Source: Mariniplasma anaerobium (lineage in GTDB: Bacteria > Bacillota_I > Bacilli_A > Acholeplasmatales > Acholeplasmataceae). Taken from it: 64,000 nucleotides of DNA. Of the stretch, positions 8,874 to 18,077 are shown one piece after another. Below the pieces are notes generated by a model. The model was given only the letters and a program-made list of their open reading frames with translations. It searched no databases and was not told the origin of the DNA. How positions within the stretch are numbered: position 1 is the first letter of the stretch; each line of letters opens with the position of its first letter. The stretch lies in the NCBI RefSeq assembly GCF_016865445.1, contig NZ_AP024412.1:558001-622000 (forward strand), in the 5' to 3' direction. The translations under genes were made by a program, and so were the position numbers.

Positions 8874-9821
8874 ATGGCTGAAGCAATACATGTTTTTCAA
8901 GGTCCAAATGAATATTTGCTCCATCATCAAGTCGAAGCAAAAATTAAATCTTTAAATGTTGATCCATTCAACATCATGAGATATGATTTATTAGAAAATA
9001 AAAGTGAGGATATTTTAGAAGATATGCAAACTATATCTTTCTTCTCAGAGCAAAAAGTTATTGTTATAAAAAACATCAATGTTTTAGATAAAGAAGATGA
9101 GCACATCTTTAATAGATGGACAACCTACTTCGAAAAACCTAATCCTGATGTATTTGTAATCATTGAAATGATTGAGGCATTACCTAAAACAAGTAAGACT
9201 CAAAATTTATTAATGAAATATGCAATGATTGAAAAGATTAGTGATATGGAAAAGAAAGAATATCCTGAATTTGTTAGAAACATGTTTAAAAAATTCAACT
9301 ATTCAATTACTGATGATGCAGTTACAGCATTATTAGAAAGAACTAATTATGATTTTTTATTACTTTCACAAGAAGCAGAAAAATTAATGTTATTTTCTTA
9401 TGATAGTAAAGAGATTCATGAAAAAGAAGTTATTTTATTAGTCAGTAGAAATTTAGAAGAAAATATTTTTGAACTTACAAATGCATTACTTGCAAAAGAT
9501 CAATCAAAAACAATTGAAATTTTTTATGATTTAGTTGCAAGAAATGAAGATCCATTGCGTATCCTAAATTTCATTGTTAGTAAAATTCGAGAACTTATTC
9601 ATACAAAATTATTAATCGATAAAGGATACAGACAAGATGAAATAGCAGAACATTTCAATATTAGAAGTGGACGAGCTTATTATTTATTAAAAAATGCTAA
9701 AAACGCTGATTTTAATATTTTAGAAACACATCTAAAAAAACTAAGCAAACTTGATTTTGACATCAAAAGTGGAAAAATTGATAAAAAACTTGGTTTAGAA
9801 TTGTACTTATTAGGAGCATAA
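8874..9821 (+). CDS. holA: DNA polymerase III delta subunit
   Basis: The 315-residue protein has the HolA pattern: N-terminal FQGPNEYLLHHQVEAK, central FFSEQKVIVIKNINVLDK, and C-terminal LSKLDFDIKSGKIDKKLGLE. Delta opens the sliding clamp as part of the clamp loader. AGGAGG at 8861-8866 lies 7 bases before ATG 8874, so this ATG rather than the GTG at 8868 is the start. A TATAAT box at 8841-8846 suggests its own promoter after comEC. The comEC-holA-rpsT neighbourhood is the same as in Bacillus. Confidence 0.9.
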   Translation: MAEAIHVFQGPNEYLLHHQVEAKIKSLNVDPFNIMRYDLLENKSEDILEDMQTISFFSEQKVIVIKNINVLDKEDEHIFNRWTTYFEKPNPDVFVIIEMIEALPKTSKTQNLLMKYAMIEKISDMEKKEYPEFVRNMFKKFNYSITDDAVTALLERTNYDFLLLSQEAEKLMLFSYDSKEIHEKEVILLVSRNLEENIFELTNALLAKDQSKTIEIFYDLVARNEDPLRILNFIVSKIRELIHTKLLIDKGYRQDEIAEHFNIRSGRAYYLLKNAKNADFNILETHLKKLSKLDFDIKSGKIDKKLGLELYLLGA

Positions 9822-9823
9822 CT

Positions 9824-10477
9824 ATGGTAAAACACGATAGAATATTATTATTTGATTTTGAAACAACGGGATTATATCCTGATAAAGAACAAATTATAGA
9901 AATTGGTGCTATTCTTTTAGAAAAGCAAAATGGAGCTTATGTCGAAATTGATAGTTTTGATGATCTTTTAATTGCAGATAAACCTTTATCGCCTAAAATC
10001 ATTGAAATTACACATATCACTGATGATATGTTATTAAGAGACGGTATAGAGCAAGAAGTAGCTTGTCATAAGTTTTTAAGCCTAATGGAAGGTAATCCTC
10101 TATTGGTTGCGTATAACATTCAATTTGATTTATCTTTCTTACATTATTTCATTAGAAGATATATAGATCCTAATTTTCAAATAAAAAATGACATCCTTGA
10201 TGTCATGGCAGTTTATAAAGATCGACATAAATATCCACATCGTCTAGATCAAGCAGTAGCTACCTATCAAGCTAATGTATTAAATACACATAGAGCTATT
10301 GATGATATAAGAGCGACCTTTGATGTCTTAATGAATATGGATAAAGAATTACCGAACTTAGATAAGTATGTTAATGTGATTGGTTATAATAAGAAATATG
10401 GAGTTAATGGTATTAAATTACCTTACGTGAAATACGTTGCTCAATATGGTGGATATAGAGAAATCGAAAAGCTATAA
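9824..10477 (+). CDS. DnaQ-like 3'-5' exonuclease
   Basis: The 217 residues carry the DEDDh exonuclease motifs: ExoI LLFDFETTGLYPD (DxE), ExoII AYNIQFDLSFL and ExoIII THRAIDDIRATF (H-x4-D). Such proteins remove 3' nucleotides from DNA or RNA; stand-alone forms serve as proofreading or repair exonucleases. The gene starts 2 bases after holA ends and is probably co-transcribed with it. The last 60 residues follow the catalytic core and have no recognised domain. Whether it assists the replicative polymerase is not shown by sequence. Confidence 0.82.
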   Translation: MVKHDRILLFDFETTGLYPDKEQIIEIGAILLEKQNGAYVEIDSFDDLLIADKPLSPKIIEITHITDDMLLRDGIEQEVACHKFLSLMEGNPLLVAYNIQFDLSFLHYFIRRYIDPNFQIKNDILDVMAVYKDRHKYPHRLDQAVATYQANVLNTHRAIDDIRATFDVLMNMDKELPNLDKYVNVIGYNKKYGVNGIKLPYVKYVAQYGGYREIEKL

Positions 10478-10511
10478 AAAAAGAAGCATCCTACGATGCG
10501 ACTTCTTTTAA
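10478..10511. terminator. Bidirectional terminator between exonuclease gene and rpsT
   Basis: AAAGAAG-CATC pairs with GATG-(CGA)-CTTCTTT between the convergent genes, with A-rich and T-rich flanks that work in both directions. The hairpin overlaps the rpsT stop codon. Confidence 0.65.
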
Positions 10512-10768
10512 AGGCTATTCACCGATTTAGTTAATTGAGATTTATGTCTCCCTACAAAGTTCTTATGAAAGATCCCTTTAGCTTGACCTTTGTCTAATTT
10601 CTTATGAGCGAAAGATAATGCTACAGTTGCTTTTTCTTTATCTTTAGCTTGGACTGCAAGTTCAACAGCCTTTATTGCTGTTTTTACTGAAGATTTAAAT
10701 GATGCATTACGTAAACGACGTTTTTCGTTCGTTTTGTTTCTTTTGATTTGTTGTTTGATATTTGCCAC
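10508..10768 (-). CDS. rpsT: 30S ribosomal protein S20
   Basis: The 86 residues are Lys/Arg/Ala-rich, begin MANIKQQIKRNKTNEKRRLR and continue with helical repeats, as expected for S20, which binds the 5' domain of 16S rRNA. The start is GTG (complement of 10766-10768), placed 7 bases after AGGAGGTGA. It is transcribed away from pgsA from its own promoter. Confidence 0.95.
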   Translation of the reverse strand: MANIKQQIKRNKTNEKRRLRNASFKSSVKTAIKAVELAVQAKDKEKATVALSFAHKKLDKGQAKGIFHKNFVGRHKSQLTKSVNSL

Positions 10769-10796
10769 AATTTCACCTCCTAATTACGCACAATTA

Positions 10797-10825
10797 ATTA
10801 TATCAAAAGCAATTTAAAAATACAA
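10797..10825 (-). promoter_or_regulatory. rpsT promoter
   Basis: On the minus strand, TTGTAT (complement of 10820-10825) and TATAAT (complement of 10797-10802) are separated by exactly 17 bases, about 30 bases before the rpsT start. Confidence 0.7.
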
Positions 10826-10884
10826 CAGTTAATGACTAAATATGTTAAAATAGATGTATATTTGAAGAAAAGGAAGCATATAAT

Positions 10885-11454
10885 ATGACAACAGCAAATA
10901 AATTAACGATATTAAGAGTAATAATGATTCCCTTGATGATTGTTTTTCTTTATATTAAACCATTAGATAAGTCTATTGGATTGCTTGGATTATCAATAAA
11001 TCAGTTCATTTTCGCTATTTTATTTGTGATTGCATCCCTTACTGATTTATTAGATGGATATATAGCAAGAAAGTATAATCAAATTACGACGTTTGGGAAA
11101 TTTTTAGATCCAATTGCAGATAAAGTATTGGTTTTAGTGGCATTACTTTTCTTAATGATCCTAGATCCATCAAGAGTGCCTATTTGGGCAGTGATGATTG
11201 TCATTATGAGAGAATTTATGGTTACAGGTATTAGACTACTTGCTGTTGATAAGGGTGTAGTGATTGCGGCATCTCCTTATGGTAAATTTAAAACAGCAAC
11301 AACAATGATTGCTTTAGTTTTAATGTTGTTTAATGATTTTGGATTTACACCTTGGATTGCAAATGTAATCTTTTGGATTGCAATCTTATTTACAGTAATT
11401 AGTGGTATTGATTATTTATTAAAAAATAAAAAAGTGGTTTTTGAAAGTATTTAA
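10885..11454 (+). CDS. pgsA: CDP-diacylglycerol-glycerol-3-phosphate 3-phosphatidyltransferase
   Basis: The 189-residue integral membrane protein contains the complete CDP-alcohol phosphotransferase motif DG-x2-AR-x8-G-x3-D-x3-D (DGYIARKYNQITTFGKFLDP, then IAD; about residues 57-80). PgsA makes phosphatidylglycerolphosphate, the precursor of phosphatidylglycerol and cardiolipin. Several further hydrophobic helices fit the family. AAAGGAAG precedes ATG 10885. The gene lies directly before recA, as in many Firmicutes where only cinA intervenes; cinA is absent here. Confidence 0.93.
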   Translation: MTTANKLTILRVIMIPLMIVFLYIKPLDKSIGLLGLSINQFIFAILFVIASLTDLLDGYIARKYNQITTFGKFLDPIADKVLVLVALLFLMILDPSRVPIWAVMIVIMREFMVTGIRLLAVDKGVVIAASPYGKFKTATTMIALVLMLFNDFGFTPWIANVIFWIAILFTVISGIDYLLKNKKVVFESI

Positions 11455-11500
11455 AGTAAAATAAGACATTCTTATATACAATAGCATGGAGGTGCAAGAT

Positions 11501-12505
11501 ATGGAAAAAGATAAAAGAGCACAAGCCTTAGAGGCTGCAATGAAACAAATAGAAAAACAATATGGTAAAGGTTCAGTTATGCGACTGGGTGATGAAGCTG
11601 ATCACAATTTAGCTGCAAACCCATCGGGATCACTAGGATTAGATATTGCATTAGGTATTGGTGGATATCCAAAAGGTAGAATCATAGAAATATATGGACC
11701 AGAAAGTTCTGGTAAGACTACATTAGCACTACATGCAATAGCTGAAGTTCAAAAAGCTGGCGGATATGTTGCATTTATAGATGCAGAACATGCGCTTGAT
11801 CCAAAATATGCAAGAGCACTTGGTGTTGATATTGATAATTTAATTTTATCTCAACCAGATACAGGTGAACAAGCTTTAGAAATTGCTGAAGCTTTGATTA
11901 GAAGTGGATCAGTAGATACCATTGTTATTGATAGTGTTGCTGCATTAGTTCCAGAAGCTGAAATAAATGGCGAAATGGGAGATTCTCATATTGGTCTTCA
12001 AGCAAGACTTATGAGTCAAGCAATGAGAAAATTGTCAGGTGCTATTTCTAAAACAAATACAACTGCAATATTCATTAATCAAATTAGAGAAAAAGTTGGG
12101 GTTATGTTCGGGTCTCCTGAAACAACACCTGGCGGACGTGCACTTAAATTCTATGCATCTGTAAGATTAGAGATCAGAAGAAGTGAAACAATTAAAGAGG
12201 GCACAGAATTTGTTGGAAATAAAGCAAAAATTAAAGTCGTTAAGAATAAAGTTGCTCCACCTTTTAAAACAGCTATCGTAGATATTATATATGGCAAAGG
12301 TATATCACAAGCAGGTGAACTAGTCGATTTAGCATCAGAACTTGATATTATCAATAAGAGTGGTGCTTGGTATGCGTATGAAGGTGCAAAAATTGGTCAA
12401 GGTAGAGAAAACGCAAAACAATTTCTTCTAGACAATAAAGATATTTATGATAAAGTTTTCAAGTTAGTATTAGAACATTATCATATATCATACGATAAAA
12501 AATAA
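11501..12505 (+). CDS. recA: Recombinase RecA
   Basis: The 334 residues include Walker [10 protein letters not shown], Walker [16 protein letters not shown], the L1/L2 loop region ([20 protein letters not shown], then [20 protein letters not shown]) and the typical KNKVAPPF stretch. RecA forms the strand-exchange filament in homologous repair, which may also process DNA taken up by ComEC. TGGAGGTG at 11487-11494 is 6 bases before ATG 11501, so this ATG is the start and not the one at 11486. The acidic C-terminal tail of many RecA proteins is missing; the protein ends at HYHISYDKK. Confidence 0.97.
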   Translation: MEKDKRAQALEAAMKQIEKQYGKGSVMRLGDEADHNLAANPSGSLGLDIALGIGGYPKGRIIEIYGPESSGKTTLALHAIAEVQKAGGYVAFIDAEHALDPKYARALGVDIDNLILSQPDTGEQALEIAEALIRSGSVDTIVIDSVAALVPEAEINGEMGDSHIGLQARLMSQAMRKLSGAISKTNTTAIFINQIREKVGVMFGSPETTPGGRALKFYASVRLEIRRSETIKEGTEFVGNKAKIKVVKNKVAPPFKTAIVDIIYGKGISQAGELVDLASELDIINKSGAWYAYEGAKIGQGRENAKQFLLDNKDIYDKVFKLVLEHYHISYDKK

Positions 12506-12536
12506 TTATAAAAACAAGATAATATTTAATTTTATT

Positions 12537-12562
12537 AGGGACTCGAAAGAGTCCTTTTTTTT
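12537..12562 (+). terminator. recA terminator
   Basis: GGGACTC pairs with GAGTCC(T) around a GAAA loop, followed by eight T residues, 31 bases after the recA stop. Confidence 0.85.
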
Positions 12563-12620
12563 AATATTATTAAAAGATTTAGTTCAATAACAAAGCATAC
12601 TATAAGTCTTTGATTTAGTA

Positions 12621-12629
12621 TGATATAAT
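12621..12629 (+). promoter_or_regulatory. Extended -10 promoter of the cysteine desulfidase gene
   Basis: TGATATAAT is a perfect extended -10 element (TGnTATAAT). It covers the ATG at 12628, so transcription should begin near 12636 and the upstream ATG cannot be the start codon. No good -35 box is seen, which is common with extended -10 promoters. Confidence 0.65.
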
Positions 12630-12672
12630 GTCATTAGTAAGCAACAATCAAAGAATAGTTGAGGTATCTAAA

Positions 12673-13938
12673 ATGGACAATACAACTGCACAACGTATAT
12701 TACAAGGAAATCTAACAAAGACAATGGGCTGTACTGATATTGGTGTTGTTGGATATATTGCATCTATTGGAGCATATATTTTAAGAAATAGTAAAATTAA
12801 GACCATTGATCTTTTAATGAGTGAAGAGTTATATAAAAATAGTGTAAATGTTGGTGTGCCGGGACTTGGTAAAAGTGGGCTAGATAAAGCACTTGCTTTA
12901 GGTACACTATTAAAGAATCCTAAAAAACAATTAAGTGTCTTTGAAAGTGTCACCAATGAAGATGTTGAGAAGATTGAGGAATTATTAAGTAAAATAAAAG
13001 TTACGATAACATATAAAAAATTTATAGATATTCAAATTTATGAAGAATTACACATGACGACTTATGAGGGTGATGAAGTTAAAATTATTATCAAAGATTT
13101 CTATGATAATGTAGTTAGCGTAGTTAGAAATGGCGAGAAATTACTAGAATATGAAAAACAAGCACTTTTAGGACGTGTTAATAAATATAAAATTGAAAGT
13201 TATGATGAAATCTTTGATTTTGTAGAAAAGGAAAATTTTGAAGGTCTAGAAGAACTCTTTCGTATTGCAAGTATGCAATATGAAAGTGCAAGAGAAGAAG
13301 TTCAAAAAGTTAATCCTGAATACTTAGTTGAACAATTATCAACAAATCAGAAAAGTTGTTCATATGATTTATCAAACTTTTTAAGAGAACATATCGAAGT
13401 ACCTTCTAAAAAGAGAATGATTGGTGATGTTTATACCGTTTATGGAGTTGCAGGAAGTGGGAACTTAGGCATAGGGACGTTAGTGACACCAATGTTTCTA
13501 AGTGATGCATATGAATTAAGCGATTTAGAAAGAAAAAAACTAATAGCTTTATCTTTTTTCACAAGTGTTTATATCAAACAGGAAATGAGTGTTGTAACAG
13601 TTTTATGCGGAACTGGTCATGCGACTGGTTGTAGCAGTGCTGCATGCTTTGCATATGTTAAAAAAGCAAATCGACAACAAGTCAAAGATGCAATCAATCT
13701 TTATTTAGCGACTTCGATGGGATTTGTTTGTGATGGAGCTAAAGTAAGTTGTGCATATAAAGTTTCTTTTGCTGCAATGAATGGTGTTATTGCCGCAAAA
13801 ATGGTAACTGATGAGACTGTTGCATGTGATGGATTTGGATTAACTAAGATTGATGTTGATCAAACCATTCGAAATTTAGGAAAATTAAATAATGAAATAT
13901 TATATTCAGCAAATAAAGGAATTATTAATTTAATTTAA
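12673..13938 (+). CDS. L-cysteine desulfidase family protein (CyuA/YhaM, UPF0597)
   Basis: The 421-residue protein has the conserved cysteines and glycine motifs of the CyuA/UPF0597 family, related to L-serine dehydratases: TMGCTDIG near residue 20, GTGHATGCSSAACFAY near 320-335 and GFVCDGAKVSCAYK near 355-368. The family uses an oxygen-sensitive 4Fe-4S cluster to convert cysteine to pyruvate, ammonia and sulfide. ATG 12673 follows GAGG by 8 bases and lies downstream of the probable transcription start, unlike the ATG at 12628. The gene is flanked by terminators, so it is a single-gene unit. The substrate is assigned by family. Confidence 0.8.
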   Translation: MDNTTAQRILQGNLTKTMGCTDIGVVGYIASIGAYILRNSKIKTIDLLMSEELYKNSVNVGVPGLGKSGLDKALALGTLLKNPKKQLSVFESVTNEDVEKIEELLSKIKVTITYKKFIDIQIYEELHMTTYEGDEVKIIIKDFYDNVVSVVRNGEKLLEYEKQALLGRVNKYKIESYDEIFDFVEKENFEGLEELFRIASMQYESAREEVQKVNPEYLVEQLSTNQKSCSYDLSNFLREHIEVPSKKRMIGDVYTVYGVAGSGNLGIGTLVTPMFLSDAYELSDLERKKLIALSFFTSVYIKQEMSVVTVLCGTGHATGCSSAACFAYVKKANRQQVKDAINLYLATSMGFVCDGAKVSCAYKVSFAAMNGVIAAKMVTDETVACDGFGLTKIDVDQTIRNLGKLNNEILYSANKGIINLI

Positions 13939-13957
13939 TCGTAAATGTTGATTTATG

Positions 13958-13991
13958 AAAAAAAGCACTTCAAATAAGTGCTTTTTATTTT
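13958..13991 (+). terminator. Terminator after the cysteine desulfidase gene
   Basis: AAAAAGCACTT pairs with AAGTGCTTTTT around CAAAT, a near-perfect hairpin with a T-rich tail. It shows that the next gene must start further down, at 14060. Confidence 0.85.
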
Positions 13992-14059
13992 ATATTTTAA
14001 ATAAAATATATATAATATATAATAGTAATATAAAAAGATTTATTGAAATGGGGATTATT

Positions 14060-14710
14060 ATGACATATGAAAAAGAATTTAACAAATTTTTAAGTTTGTT
14101 AGAAAAAGAAGATAAAGAACAAAGTGTTTTATATGCACTTTCTTTATTAGAAACTAAAAAGATTAGCATTGAAGATTTATACAAAGTTTTATTAGCACCA
14201 TCTTTAATGTATTTCAAGTGTGATGTAGATGATCTTGAAATTTGCATATGGAAAGAACATCATAGAACATCTATTATTAGAACAATATTAGAATCATCAT
14301 ATTCATATATTGTTAAAAGAAAAGAAGCAATTAAAAATATAGGTAAAAAAGTTGTTGTTTTAACTCCGGCTTTTGAATATCATGAGATTGCAGCTATTAT
14401 GGTGAGTCATTTTATGTTGTTGCAAGGTTTCGATTCATCTTATATTGGCGCAAACGTTCCAAATACTGAAATCATTTCAGCTATTAGAACTTATAAACCA
14501 GACTTCATTGCATTTAGTGTAACTAATCCATATAATATTGTAGTTACCAAACAAGTCTGTGATGAATTAAAACGTTTCTTTCCAGAAGTTAAGATTGTTT
14601 TAGGTGGACAAGCGTTTAAAGATCAAGCAGCACTATCTTCTATACAATATGATTATTTATTAGATAATTTTGATGACATTAAAAAATTTGCGGATGAGGT
14701 GAAAGCATGA
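14060..14710 (+). CDS. B12-binding-domain protein coupled to an ABC transporter
   Basis: The 216 residues comprise an N-terminal helical cap (about 1-95, with LYKVLLAPSLMYFKCDVDDL typical of B12-binding-2 modules) and a Rossmann-type cobalamin-binding domain (about 98-216). The binding motif reads ExHxxA (TPAFEYHEIAAIMV): the cobalt-ligating histidine is present, while the final glycine of the usual ExHxxG/DxHxxG is alanine. There is no DNA-binding or catalytic domain. GGGG at 14050-14053 places the start at ATG 14060. The stop overlaps the ABC permease start by 4 bases, implying coupled translation. A sensor or scaffold role is inference. Confidence 0.75.
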   Translation: MTYEKEFNKFLSLLEKEDKEQSVLYALSLLETKKISIEDLYKVLLAPSLMYFKCDVDDLEICIWKEHHRTSIIRTILESSYSYIVKRKEAIKNIGKKVVVLTPAFEYHEIAAIMVSHFMLLQGFDSSYIGANVPNTEIISAIRTYKPDFIAFSVTNPYNIVVTKQVCDELKRFFPEVKIVLGGQAFKDQAALSSIQYDYLLDNFDDIKKFADEVKA

Positions 14711-15936
14711 AATTAGCTTTTAGCATCGCGTGGAGATTCTTAATGTCTGCTAAAAAACAAACCATTGTTATTGTTTTAGGTATTGCAGTAGGTGTATCTG
14801 TTCAAGTCTTTATTGGGTCTTTAATTTCAGGATTACAAAAAGATTTAGTAGATACAGCAATCGGCTCAACGTCTCAACTTACTATTCAAAGTGATATTGA
14901 TAGAGATGTTGAGATAAGTGATACAGTTACAATTAGTGTACCTGTTATTACTGATGAACTTTTAGTAGATGAAATTAGAGCATATTCTGATGTATTTGAT
15001 TCTGTTACTGAAACTTTAAGTGTCATAGGATTTGTTCAGAAAGATGGCATTGAAAAACAAGTTTTATTTAGAGGATTAGATCTTCAAAATGCAGAAGGTA
15101 TTTATAAATTTGAATCAGATGAAAAAATAACTTATGGTAGAATGCCAGAAGCTGATGATGAAATTATGCTTGGACTTGGATTTTTGACTGAATACGAAGA
15201 AAATGATATTAGCTTATTTGACGAAAATAATCCAATAACTATTGAAATTAAAAGACAAGGTAGTTCTGAAGTAGATGTCTTTAAAATTGTAGGATTCTTT
15301 GATTTGGGTGTTCAATCCCTTAACAATTCATGGGGTGTTGGTACACTTGGTGGAGCAAGAGAAATATATGGAACTAATGCTTATATAATTTCTTCAATTG
15401 AAATGCAATTAACTGATCCTTTTCAAGCTGAACAATTAGCTCTTGAGTTAGATAATGGTCTAGATTCAACTTATAAAACTAGTAATTGGATGGTAGAACA
15501 AGCATCACTTTTATCAGGTCTTCAAGGGCAATCCATATCATCTTTGATGATTCAAGTATTTGTGATTATTGCTGTTGTATTGGGGATTGCATCTACATTA
15601 GCAATCACTGTTATTCAAAAGTCTAAACAAATTGGTATTTTAAAAGCTATGGGTTTAAGAGATAAAGATGCTTCTTTAGTATTCTTATTTGAAGGAACAA
15701 TCTTAGGAGTTTTTGGTGCTATTGCTGGTGTCCTATTAGGTGTAGGATTATCTGTTGCATTTGTTAACTTTGCAGTCGACGCAACAACAGGAGATCCTGT
15801 TGTACCGCTATTTATAAGCCCATCATTTATTGCATTATCCGCAGCGATTGCATTATTCGCGTCAATTTTATCAGCATTATTCCCTGCATTAAGATCTTCT
15901 AAAATGACAGTAATTGAGGTGATTAGAAATGCCTAA
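14707..15936 (+). CDS. FtsX/MacB/LolC-like ABC transporter permease
   Basis: The 409 residues show the MacB/LolCE layout: one N-terminal helix (about 20-42), a large extracytoplasmic domain (about 43-275), then three helices (about 278-300, 330-355, 370-398) with the FtsX-type motif VIQKSKQIGILKAMGLRDKD between them. Such permeases do not move substrates through a pore but transmit ATP-driven motion to extract or export lipoproteins and hydrophobic compounds. It overlaps both neighbours (4 bases with the B12-binding gene, 8 bases with the ATPase gene). Two lipoprotein genes lie just downstream, though after a terminator. Confidence 0.88.
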   Translation: MKLAFSIAWRFLMSAKKQTIVIVLGIAVGVSVQVFIGSLISGLQKDLVDTAIGSTSQLTIQSDIDRDVEISDTVTISVPVITDELLVDEIRAYSDVFDSVTETLSVIGFVQKDGIEKQVLFRGLDLQNAEGIYKFESDEKITYGRMPEADDEIMLGLGFLTEYEENDISLFDENNPITIEIKRQGSSEVDVFKIVGFFDLGVQSLNNSWGVGTLGGAREIYGTNAYIISSIEMQLTDPFQAEQLALELDNGLDSTYKTSNWMVEQASLLSGLQGQSISSLMIQVFVIIAVVLGIASTLAITVIQKSKQIGILKAMGLRDKDASLVFLFEGTILGVFGAIAGVLLGVGLSVAFVNFAVDATTGDPVVPLFISPSFIALSAAIALFASILSALFPALRSSKMTVIEVIRNA

Positions 15937-16630
15937 AATCGTAGAACTTAAACATATTAATAAGACCTATGGACTTGATACGCCTAATCCAACTCAAGTA
16001 TTATTTGATTTATCATTAGACTTTGAAAGATCAACATTTAATTCAATTATTGGGCAATCAGGAAGTGGTAAATCAACACTACTTAATATTCTAGGTACAC
16101 TTGATAAGGCAACTTCTGGAGATGTTTTCATCAATGGTTTTGACACACAAAAGATGAAGAAAAACGAAGTATCTCAATTAAGAAATGAATCATTAGGATT
16201 TATTTTCCAATTTCATTATCTACTTCCAGAGTTTACAGCTTTAGAAAATGTGTTACTTCCATATAAGATTACAAAAAAACCAATGACAAAAGAAATTATA
16301 GATAGAGCTAATGAATTATTAGACATTGTAGGATTATCAGATAAGAAAAATAATTTAGCAATGAACTTATCAGGTGGACAACAACAAAGAGTTGCAATCG
16401 CAAGAGCTTTAATTAACAATCCTGAAATCATTTTAGCTGATGAACCTACTGGTAATCTTGATAGTGATACAACAGATCAAGTCTATGAACTATTAAGAGA
16501 AATCAATGAAAAATATAAAACAACATTTATAGTAATTACACATGATAGACATGTTGCAGAAAAAGCAGATAGAATTATAGAAATTAAAGATGGAAGAATC
16601 CACTTAGATATATATAAAAATAAACAATAA
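15929..16630 (+). CDS. LolD/MacB-like ABC transporter ATP-binding protein
   Basis: The 233 residues include Walker A GQSGSGKST, Q-loop FQFHYLLPEFTALENV, signature LSGGQQQRVAIARAL and Walker B ILADEPTGNLD, followed by the switch histidine in VITHDRHVA. The sequence best fits the LolD/FtsE/MacB subgroup, which energises FtsX-type permeases such as its upstream partner. Its start lies within the permease gene (8-base overlap), so the two subunits are made together. The substrate is unknown. Confidence 0.92.
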   Translation: MPKIVELKHINKTYGLDTPNPTQVLFDLSLDFERSTFNSIIGQSGSGKSTLLNILGTLDKATSGDVFINGFDTQKMKKNEVSQLRNESLGFIFQFHYLLPEFTALENVLLPYKITKKPMTKEIIDRANELLDIVGLSDKKNNLAMNLSGGQQQRVAIARALINNPEIILADEPTGNLDSDTTDQVYELLREINEKYKTTFIVITHDRHVAEKADRIIEIKDGRIHLDIYKNKQ

Positions 16631-16639
16631 TAAAACAAA

Positions 16640-16706
16640 AGCCCCTTATTGTTAAAGAGTAGAGACATATTGGTCCAATTCTTTAACAAGAGGGTTTTTA
16701 TTTTTT
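16640..16706 (+). terminator. Long hairpin terminator after the ABC operon
   Basis: TTGTTAAAGA pairs with TCTTTAACAA, extended by CCC/GGG at the base, around a loop of about 20 bases, followed by TTTTTATTTTTT. Confidence 0.75.
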
Positions 16707-16716
16707 GTTAGTTTCA

Positions 16717-16725
16717 TGTTATACT
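16717..16725 (+). promoter_or_regulatory. Extended -10 promoter of the lipoprotein pair
   Basis: TGTTATACT fits TGnTATAcT, 33 bases before the lipoprotein start at 16758 and directly after the ABC operon terminator. Confidence 0.5.
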
Positions 16726-16757
16726 AGATTAAATATAAAAAACATTTGGGAGGAAAT

Positions 16758-18047
16758 ATGAAAAAAATAACGAGCATCTTTTTAGCAATATTTATTGCAT
16801 TTTCTTTAATGGGGTGTAATAAGAGTGAAGCAGATATATATGGAACGCCTGAGTTTAAAGACAAAACTGTTCAAACCAGTTTAGATGTTCAAAATAAATT
16901 AACTTTATATATAGATAGAGTCGATGATATTAATGATAAGTATTCATATGACCATAGTTATGAAAATGAGTCAACAACTTATCAAAGAGATGAATTGCCT
17001 GAATCTATACCTTTCTTAAAGCTTAATTCAACTAGCATACGATTTGATGAGTTTTCATTTCTCTTATCAAAGTATAAAATTATTCTAGAAGAAAACGACT
17101 TTTTTGAAGAAAATGTATTTAATGACTATCAAACTATAGGTTATAATTTAAAACTTAAAATCAAACTTGAAAATGATCAATTATATATTCAAGCATACGA
17201 ATATAGAGACATAAATGAATTTGATGATAAATCAGTTAGTGCTACATTGATATATCTAAATTTGGTTGATGACAAACTTTATTTCCAATGTGTAAAAGAT
17301 TATCATGCAACTTATGGTGTTGATTCACCGATTGCTTCAAATTATCCTGGAAATCAAACTTTTTATGATAAATTCATTGAAGATGGTGATAATCTAAGTA
17401 TTCTTGTTGATCATACTTATGATAATAGATATTCTTATGAACTACATACCGCAGAAAATCCAGTGGGGTTCTTATTTTTCAGAAGTGGCTCAATGTTTGG
17501 TGTTTTGGTTTCTAACAAAGATAACTCAAAGCGCTATACTTTTTATGCAAATGACGAAGAAGTAGAATTAGATGATGTATATACATCTGTTTTGTATATT
17601 ACTGATATTGAAGGTCTCAAGTTTACTAAAAGAAATTTAAATTCATATGAAGTATCATGGAATTTGATGGAAGTTGATGGATGGGACAAATTGGCTATAA
17701 AACCTGAAAAAGTATATAAAAATGATCAAGAAATATTAACTGATTTACCATTAAATGCTATGGTTGGGGACTTTACTCAATTACGTGTGAGTATGTATGT
17801 ATCTGAAGATCAATTAACAGACAATCTCTTGAGTCTTTCAGGATACGGATTATCTTATGATTTAGTTTCTGCAGAAACTTTATTAGAAGATATTGGATAT
17901 CTACAAGCAAACTATATGGATGTATTAAGTGATTATGGATTAGAAAATGATTCAACCAAAGATAAAGAATACTTATTGACAATACTTCCATTTAACTCAG
18001 ATCAAGATCTTATTGATGAATTGTTTGATATCCTAGAACAATCATAA
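16758..18047 (+). CDS. Lipoprotein, paralogue 1 of a tandem pair
   Basis: The 429-residue protein has a lipoprotein signal (Lys-Lys start, hydrophobic core, lipobox SLMGC with Cys20), so the mature protein is anchored to the outer face of the membrane. The remainder is acidic and beta-rich, and I know no family for it. It shares with the next gene the segments around TYQRDELPE/TFTRDELPE, LKIKLENDQLYI/IKVKKENDQLYI, SWNLMEVDGWD/RWDLLEIQGWT and LLTILPFNSDQDLIDELFDIL/INEMIPFSSDESIVNEMFETL (quoted in parts). GGGAGG at 16748-16753 sets the start at ATG 16758. It is possibly served by the upstream LolCD-like transporter, by position only. Confidence 0.75.
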   Translation: MKKITSIFLAIFIAFSLMGCNKSEADIYGTPEFKDKTVQTSLDVQNKLTLYIDRVDDINDKYSYDHSYENESTTYQRDELPESIPFLKLNSTSIRFDEFSFLLSKYKIILEENDFFEENVFNDYQTIGYNLKLKIKLENDQLYIQAYEYRDINEFDDKSVSATLIYLNLVDDKLYFQCVKDYHATYGVDSPIASNYPGNQTFYDKFIEDGDNLSILVDHTYDNRYSYELHTAENPVGFLFFRSGSMFGVLVSNKDNSKRYTFYANDEEVELDDVYTSVLYITDIEGLKFTKRNLNSYEVSWNLMEVDGWDKLAIKPEKVYKNDQEILTDLPLNAMVGDFTQLRVSMYVSEDQLTDNLLSLSGYGLSYDLVSAETLLEDIGYLQANYMDVLSDYGLENDSTKDKEYLLTILPFNSDQDLIDELFDILEQS

Positions 18048-18077
18048 ATTTATTAGATTAATATTAAAGGAGACATA

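Noticed and set aside
12648-12956. Minus-strand frame of 102 codons
   Set aside because: Antisense to the start of the cysteine desulfidase gene, including its cluster cysteine region.
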